Assembly: GCA_028688175.1 (NCBI GenBank)
Contig: JAQTYS010000016.1
Location: 1 to 19,718 of the forward strand
Length of the DNA stretch: 19,718 nt
Direction of reading: 5' to 3'
DNA from: Methanothrix sp.
GTDB taxonomy: Archaea; Halobacteriota; Methanosarcinia; Methanotrichales; Methanotrichaceae
Positions 16,265 through 19,718 of the stretch are shown piece after piece. Position numbers and translations under genes: made by a program. The notes under the pieces are model-generated. The model made no database searches, was not told where the DNA came from, and saw only the letters and a list, made by a program, of their open reading frames with translations. The stretch's first letter is position 1. Every line of letters starts with the position of its first letter.

Positions 16265-18252
16265 TTAGAAAAAATACGTTTATCCAAAAAGCCCGACCAG
16301 CAGAAATAATAGACTTTATTCCCGATGCCATCCTGGCCATAGACCTGAATGGCATAGTAATCGCCTGGAATAAGGCTATGGAAGAGTTGACTGAAACGCT
16401 AGCCATTGATATTCTGGGCAAAGGCAATTATGAGTATGCACTGCATATCTATGGAAGAAGGCGACCCACTTTAGCCGATCTGGCTTTAAAACTAGATCCC
16501 GAAATTGAAGCATTGTATTCTAATCTTCAAAGGGACGGCAATAGCATTAGCGGTGAAGCATATATCGCCTCACTCGGAAAGGATGGCTCTTACATCTGGG
16601 GCAAAGCCGCGCCTCTTTATAGCTCATCAGGAAATATCATCGGAGTGATTGAATCCATACGCGACATCACTGAACGCAAACTTGCTGAGGATGAATTGAG
16701 AAGAAGCCGGGAAAAGTATCATAATATCTTTGAAAACTCGATACTTGGTTTGTACCAGAGCATACCAGAAGGCAGATATCTGAGTGTGAATCCGGCCTTT
16801 GCGCGGCTCTTTGGATATAGCAGCCCGCAAGAGATGATAGCTTGCGTTACCGATATTGGCCAACAACTCTATAACAATCCCAAAGATAGGGAGAGAGCCA
16901 TAAAGCAAATCATTGAACAGGGCTATCTGGAAGGATTCGAACTTGAGGTGCAGCGAAGAGACGGCACGAAGTTTTGGGTCTCCATGAACACCAAAATAGT
17001 GCAGGATGAGAACGGATTGCATTATGACGGCACGGTTGAAGATATTACAAAGCGAAAGAGGGGCGAGGATATGCTTCGAGCGGCCAAGGAAGTCGCAGAG
17101 GCCGCGACAAAATCAAAGTCGAATTTCCTGGCAAACATGAGCCATGAAATTCGAACGCCTATGAATGCCGTGATCGGCATGACCTGCCTTCTATTGGACG
17201 AGGATCTCACGGCCATTCAGAAGGAGTACCTAGAAACCATACGCAGCAGCGGGGAAGCTCTTCTGGACATTATTAACGATATTCTTGATATTTCAAAGAT
17301 CGAGGGAGGGATGATGGAAATGGAGCATCATCCCTTCAGTTTGCAAAGATGCATTGAGGATTCGATAGAGCTTGGTGCTGAAAATGCTGCGAAAAAAGGC
17401 CTTGGGATGGAATATGAAATCGAGCACGATATTCCTGATGTGGTTTTAGGTGACTATGCCCGTCTTCGCCAGGTCTTAGTTAATTTGATAGGCAATGCTG
17501 TTAAATTTACAGATAAAGGCTGCATATCTATCTTTGTCTCAGGAGATAAGAGTGATGATAGCAGCTATGAGATTCATTTTGCAGTCAAAGATACGGGCAT
17601 TGGAATTCCGGATGATAAAGCTGATCGCCTATTTCAACTCTTCAGTCAGGTTGATGCCTCAACGGCACGCAGGTACGGAGGCACAGGTCTTGGTCTGGCG
17701 ATAAGCAAGAAGCTTGTGCAGATGATGAACGGAAGGATTTGGGCTGAGAGCCGGCCAGGAATAGGTTCGATATTTCATTTTACAATCAAGGTGCAGCCCA
17801 CGCAAATTGCCCTTGCTGATGAAGGCATGAGAGCCTCTTCTATCAAGGCCGTTTCCCAGGAACAAGATCCACCCTTGCGCATACTATTGGCTGAAGACAA
17901 CCCGATTAATCAGAGAGTGGCTCTGCATATGCTTGCCAAGCTGGGGCTAAAGGGGGATTTGGCAAGCAATGGCCAGGAGGTCCTGCAGGCCCTGGAAAGC
18001 CATAGATATGATGTGATATTGATGGATGTGCAGATGCCGGAGATGGATGGTCTGGAAACTACCAAGGCGATTCGAAAGATGTGGCCGGACGGCCCCAGGA
18101 TCATTGCCATGACTGCTGCCGCTTTCAAAAGCGACAGGGAGATGTGCATTGATGCCGGCATGGATGACTACATCAGAAAACCTGTGAGAATAGATGAGCT
18201 GGCAGCGGCGTTGAAATTATTCCGGGGGATGACGAGGGATGAGGAGGGATAA
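16261..18252 (+). CDS. Cytosolic hybrid histidine kinase (PAS-PAS-HisKA-HATPase-REC)
   Basis: The protein has 663 residues with no signal peptide or membrane segment. PAS 1 spans about 14-138 (FIPDAILAIDLNG to IESIRDITERK) and PAS 2 about 148-266 (YHNIFENSILGLYQS to GTVEDITKRK). A HisKA domain with phospho-acceptor His 295 in MSHEIRTPMN follows. The HATPase has an N box (LVNLIGNAVKFTD, 406-418), G1 (DTGIGIP) and G2 (GGTGLGLA, 473-480). The receiver domain (about 539-655) has acidic E545/D546, phospho-acceptor D589 in LMDVQMPEMDG, T618 and K640. All catalytic residues are present. The ATG overlaps the CNNM stop by four bases and has no clear Shine-Dalgarno site, so it depends on coupling. It probably senses a soluble or redox signal through PAS. 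No separate response regulator is next to it, and the output is unknown. Confidence 0.93.
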   Translation: MIRKNTFIQKARPAEIIDFIPDAILAIDLNGIVIAWNKAMEELTETLAIDILGKGNYEYALHIYGRRRPTLADLALKLDPEIEALYSNLQRDGNSISGEAYIASLGKDGSYIWGKAAPLYSSSGNIIGVIESIRDITERKLAEDELRRSREKYHNIFENSILGLYQSIPEGRYLSVNPAFARLFGYSSPQEMIACVTDIGQQLYNNPKDRERAIKQIIEQGYLEGFELEVQRRDGTKFWVSMNTKIVQDENGLHYDGTVEDITKRKRGEDMLRAAKEVAEAATKSKSNFLANMSHEIRTPMNAVIGMTCLLLDEDLTAIQKEYLETIRSSGEALLDIINDILDISKIEGGMMEMEHHPFSLQRCIEDSIELGAENAAKKGLGMEYEIEHDIPDVVLGDYARLRQVLVNLIGNAVKFTDKGCISIFVSGDKSDDSSYEIHFAVKDTGIGIPDDKADRLFQLFSQVDASTARRYGGTGLGLAISKKLVQMMNGRIWAESRPGIGSIFHFTIKVQPTQIALADEGMRASSIKAVSQEQDPPLRILLAEDNPINQRVALHMLAKLGLKGDLASNGQEVLQALESHRYDVILMDVQMPEMDGLETTKAIRKMWPDGPRIIAMTAAAFKSDREMCIDAGMDDYIRKPVRIDELAAALKLFRGMTRDEEG

Positions 18253-18936
18253 ATGAGAGGCGTTTTGATTCTTTCCGGGGGAGTGGATTCGACCACATTG
18301 CTCTACAAGATGCTTTCAGACGGCTACGAGGTGACGGCTCTCACCTTCAACTACGCCCAGAGGCATAAGAAGGAGATAGACTGTGCCAAAGCGATTGCAG
18401 AAAGGCTGCACATCAGACACAAAATCGTCGATCTCAGCACGCTTGCTTCTCTCTTGGGTGACAGCGCGCTTCTTGGAGGAAAGGATGTGCCTAGCTGCCA
18501 CTACACCGAGGAGGCTGCCAAGAAGACGGTGGTTCCCAATCGCAATATGATTATGCTCTCTGTGGCGGCAGGTTACGCCGAGGCGCATGAGATTCCTGAT
18601 GTCTTTTATGCGGCTCACAAAAATGACAGCACAATCTATCCCGACTGCCGGCCGGAATTTGTGCAGGCCCTGCGCTCTGCCATTCGCCTGGCTACTGCCT
18701 GGCATCCTGTAGAGCTGCAGGCTCCATTTGTGGATATGAGCAAGGCAGAGATCGTAAGGATGGGCCTGGCTTTAGAGGTGCCCTACGAGCTTACCTGGTC
18801 CTGTTACCGGGGGGAGGAACAGCCCTGCCGCAGCTGCCCGACGTGCATCGAGAGGGAGGAGGCTTTTGCACTGAATGGGAGGAAGGATCCGCTGCTAAAA
18901 GACGGGGATGGATGGGCGGCCATTGGCAAGACATAG
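18253..18936 (+). CDS. queC: 7-cyano-7-deazaguanine (preQ0) synthase QueC
   Basis: The protein has 227 residues, a full-length QueC. It converts 7-carboxy-7-deazaguanine to preQ0 with ATP and ammonia. In archaea preQ0 feeds tRNA archaeosine synthesis (established for the family). The PP-loop ATP-binding motif SGGVDSTT is at 8-15 near the N terminus. TFNYAQRHKKE (31-41) and VVPNRNMIMLS (93-103) are typical family blocks. The zinc site is complete: C184, C192, C195 and C198 in CYRGEEQPCRSCPTC. The ATG follows directly after the kinase TAA with GGAGG just inside the previous gene end, so it is translated from the same mRNA. No other queuosine or archaeosine genes are seen nearby, so its place in this operon may be chance. 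A GC hairpin follows the stop. Confidence 0.96.
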   Translation: MRGVLILSGGVDSTTLLYKMLSDGYEVTALTFNYAQRHKKEIDCAKAIAERLHIRHKIVDLSTLASLLGDSALLGGKDVPSCHYTEEAAKKTVVPNRNMIMLSVAAGYAEAHEIPDVFYAAHKNDSTIYPDCRPEFVQALRSAIRLATAWHPVELQAPFVDMSKAEIVRMGLALEVPYELTWSCYRGEEQPCRSCPTCIEREEAFALNGRKDPLLKDGDGWAAIGKT

Positions 18937-18960
18937 CATAAAGCCATTTCTTTTGGAATG

Positions 18961-18983
18961 CCGCGCGTGAAAAAAACGCGCGG
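18961..18983 (+). terminator. GC-rich hairpin after queC
   Basis: CCGCGCGT (18961-18968) and ACGCGCGG (18976-18983) form a perfect 8-bp stem with a 7-base GAAAAAA loop, 24 bases after the queC stop. There is no T-run afterwards, so it may be a processing or partial termination element rather than a classic terminator. Confidence 0.45.
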
Positions 18984-19138
18984 AGAGCTTTAGGCACCCT
19001 CAACGCCGGGCAGGCTTGGATATTTGAAGCTGATGGCTTGATCGGATAGATAGGATTTGACTAAACAGTTTTCTGTTATCTAATCATCATAATAACTGCC
19101 GAAAGATCTATTTTCCATCCCCTCTAATCTCATCACAA

Positions 19139-19718
19139 ATGCCCTTCCTCCCGCCAGCCTCCCAGCCCGTCTCCCCCGAAGACGCCTCCCTCCTCTCCCT
19201 CTTTCACCCCATCCTGCAGGACTGGTGGCTTTCATCTTTTCGCTCAACTGAAGGTCTCTTCACAGCGCCCCAGCGCCAGGGCGTGCCTCTCATCACCCAG
19301 GGCAAGAATATGCTCATCTCCTCGCCCACCGGCTCGGGAAAGACCTTCTCCGCCTTCATTCCCATCATCAATCAGCTCTTCATCATGGCAACCAAGGGCG
19401 AGCTTGATAATACGGTCTACTGCCTCTACATCTCTCCCCTCAAGTCTCTGGCCAATGATATTCACAAGAACCTGGAGCAGCCCCTCCGACAGATTCAGAC
19501 TCTGGCAGAGGAGCGAGGGCTAGAGGTACAGGAGATCAGGCATGCCATCCGGCATGGGGACGTCTCCGCTCAGGAGAAGGCCCGCATGCTGAGGAAGTCG
19601 CCGCATATCCTCAACACCACTCCCGAGTCCCTGGCCATTCTCCTCAGCTCTCCCCGCTTTCGAGAAAAGTTAAGGAGTGTGCGCTGGGTCATCGTGGACG
19701 AGATTCATTCCCTGGCCG
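19139..19718 (+). CDS. lhr: Lhr-type superfamily 2 helicase, N-terminal part (cut by window end)
   Basis: 193 codons are visible and open to the window end. Motifs are those of Lhr family ATP-dependent helicases: a Q-like motif APQRQGVPLI (43-52), Walker A SPTGSGKT (62-69), motif Ia YISPLKSLAND (97-107), NTTPESLAILL (159-169), and Walker B VDEIHSLA (186-193). Archaeal Lhr proteins are usually around 900 residues or more and act in DNA repair or recombination; most of the protein lies outside the window. The ATG at 19139 puts the Walker A motif at the usual distance from the start. No Shine-Dalgarno site is seen upstream, which would fit a leaderless or weakly translated message. A 202-base gap with a hairpin separates it from queC, so it is probably a separate transcription unit. 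Hel308 is less likely given the TTPESL and DEIHSL form. Confidence 0.88.
   Translation, partial: MPFLPPASQPVSPEDASLLSLFHPILQDWWLSSFRSTEGLFTAPQRQGVPLITQGKNMLISSPTGSGKTFSAFIPIINQLFIMATKGELDNTVYCLYISPLKSLANDIHKNLEQPLRQIQTLAEERGLEVQEIRHAIRHGDVSAQEKARMLRKSPHILNTTPESLAILLSSPRFREKLRSVRWVIVDEIHSLA

Noticed and set aside
18937..19138. Possible tRNA or small RNA between queC and lhr
   Set aside because: Only one GC hairpin is visible; no cloverleaf or TTC-loop pattern was found.

Overview
The window looks like a chromosomal segment of a methanogenic archaeon, most likely of the order Methanosarcinales and possibly Methanothrix/Methanosaeta (inference). The support is a mix of an archaeal-type Lhr helicase, a QueC for archaeosine-type tRNA modification, box-A (TATA) promoters, strong Shine-Dalgarno sites of the GGAGGTGAT type, a bacterial-style soluble hybrid histidine kinase, and large secreted proteins built from SdrD-B, DUF11, PKD and Ig-like domains. 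The species cannot be fixed from the sequence alone.

Bases 1-14782 carry secreted, cell-envelope-type genes arranged as two tandem copies of the same four-gene module. Module A (1-4419) reads, left to right: a truncated SdrD-B/DUF11 protein (-), a small secreted 'WPxC' domain protein (-), a secreted Ig-like protein (-), and a divergent NodB-like protein (+). Module B (4566-14782) has the same order and strands: a 2079-residue SdrD-B/DUF11 protein (-), a WPxC-PKD-Ig protein (-), a secreted Ig-like protein (-), and a divergent NodB-like protein (+). The copies have diverged by domain gain and loss. The SdrD-B repeat went from one unit in A to seven in B, two PKD domains appear only in the B WPxC protein, and a Cys-Cys hexapeptide repeat appears only in the B giant protein. 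Both NodB-like proteins have lost the usual Asp-His-His metal site. Each module has a divergent promoter region; that of module B holds several perfect palindromes, two of them with the same CAAAATTTTG core 20 bp apart.

Bases 14855-18936 form a separate co-directional operon on the + strand behind its own box A: a CNNM/CorC-type membrane protein (probable Mg2+ or other divalent cation transporter), a cytosolic PAS-PAS hybrid histidine kinase whose start codon overlaps the previous stop codon (ATGA), and queC, which starts on the base after the kinase stop. The right edge (19139-19718) is the N-terminal part of an Lhr-type superfamily 2 helicase.

The module proteins all have signal peptides and most carry paired cysteines, but no membrane anchor or sorting signal is visible at the C termini of the complete ones. 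A reasonable inference is an exported, disulfide-stabilised surface matrix, sheath or adhesin made from a large scaffold plus three smaller partners. No mobile element, tRNA, rRNA or CRISPR array was recognised.
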